The translations under genes were made by a program, and so were the position numbers. From positions 1 through 13,615 of the forward strand of contig CALGMY010000079.1 of assembly GCA_937958785.1 (NCBI GenBank): a DNA stretch of 13,615 nt, given 5' to 3'. How positions within the stretch are numbered: the stretch's first letter is position 1; each line of letters begins with the position of its first letter. This DNA is from an uncultured Gammaproteobacteria bacterium. GTDB taxonomy: Bacteria > Pseudomonadota > Gammaproteobacteria > Steroidobacterales > GCA-2729495. The notes beneath the pieces were generated by a model. It did no database searches. It saw only the letters and a list, made by a program, of their open reading frames with translations, and had not been told where the DNA came from. Positions 13,382 through 13,615 of the stretch are shown in pieces.

Positions 13382-13615
13382 TCAACCCTCGATCTTGAAC
13401 GTCACCTTGACCGAGTGCCATGTCGTCACTGGTTTGCCGTCCTCCGTGCCCGGCGTGAACCGCCAGGCCCGCAGGGCATGCTTCAGAGCCGCTTCGTCGA
13501 GCCGCGCCTTGCCGCTGCTCGTCTGGACCTTGGCGTCCTGGACCTTGCCGTCGGGGCCGACGAGCACCTGCAGGACGACCGAGCCTTCCTCGCCGAGCCG
13601 CCGGGAGGTGGGCGG
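13382..13615 (-). CDS. tonB: TonB C-terminal domain (energy transducer), 3' part only
   Basis: Only the last 77 codons are in the window; the frame runs open to the right edge. The sequence has the TonB C-terminal domain pattern: PPTSRRLGEEGSVVLQVLV, then PDGKVQDAKVQTSSG, LDEAALKHALRAWRFTP and VTTWHSVKVTFKI. This periplasmic domain binds the TonB box of outer-membrane receptors and passes on energy from ExbB/ExbD. The first gene seen of the minus-strand cluster, 45 bases before exbB. The N-terminal anchor and Pro-rich spacer are outside the window, so full length is unknown. Confidence 0.9.
   Translation of the reverse strand, partial: PPTSRRLGEEGSVVLQVLVGPDGKVQDAKVQTSSGKARLDEAALKHALRAWRFTPGTEDGKPVTTWHSVKVTFKIEG

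Noticed and set aside
1..13615. Mobile element, CRISPR array, tRNA, rRNA or toxin-antitoxin content
   Set aside because: I found no transposase or integrase motif, no regularly spaced repeats, no tRNA-like cloverleaf and no small paired genes. All long stretches are accounted for by the listed genes and spacers.

Overview
The window is GC-rich, densely coded DNA from a Gram-negative bacterium. Evidence for an outer membrane is a TonB/ExbB/ExbD energy-transduction set, a predicted outer-membrane porin and several exported proteins. The gene families fit a high-GC gammaproteobacterium, but no rRNA or other taxonomic marker is present, so the lineage is an inference. Codon style looks uniform, and I see no insertion sequence, prophage, CRISPR array, tRNA or rRNA.

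Left half (bases 1-8.8 kb): a polyamine locus. On the + strand, a tight operon encodes the end of a PuuA-type gamma-glutamylpolyamine synthetase (cut by the window edge), a SpuC-type putrescine aminotransferase and a PuuB-type FAD oxidase. They are followed by a separately initiated, very acidic TorF/Gcw_chp-family porin. A 10-bp GC hairpin separates this from a convergent minus-strand operon for a Pot/Spu-type ABC importer, transcribed in the order binding lipoprotein (potF), ATPase (potG), permease (potH), permease (potI). Together these genes would take up putrescine or a related polyamine and degrade it. The aldehyde dehydrogenase and gamma-glutamyl hydrolase steps are not in the window.

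Between the halves (8737-8893), a 157-base spacer holds the potF promoter, a perfect 9-bp dyad overlapping the predicted transcription start, repeated GCAGTCA heptamers and two strong GC hairpins that probably end transcription arriving from the right.

Right half (8.9-13.6 kb): one minus-strand cluster in the order tonB (partial, entering from the right edge), exbB, exbD, a second exbD, then two tandem paralogous exported alpha-helical-repeat (TPR-like) proteins. ExbB has an unusual 92-residue N-terminus with no basic residue and no signal peptide. The spacer before the TPR pair is rich in small hairpins.

Most of the content belongs to known families. No wholly new system is evident. The least explained parts are the tandem TPR pair attached to the TonB motor, the ExbB extension, the acidic porin inside a polyamine locus, and the operator-like array at the potF promoter.
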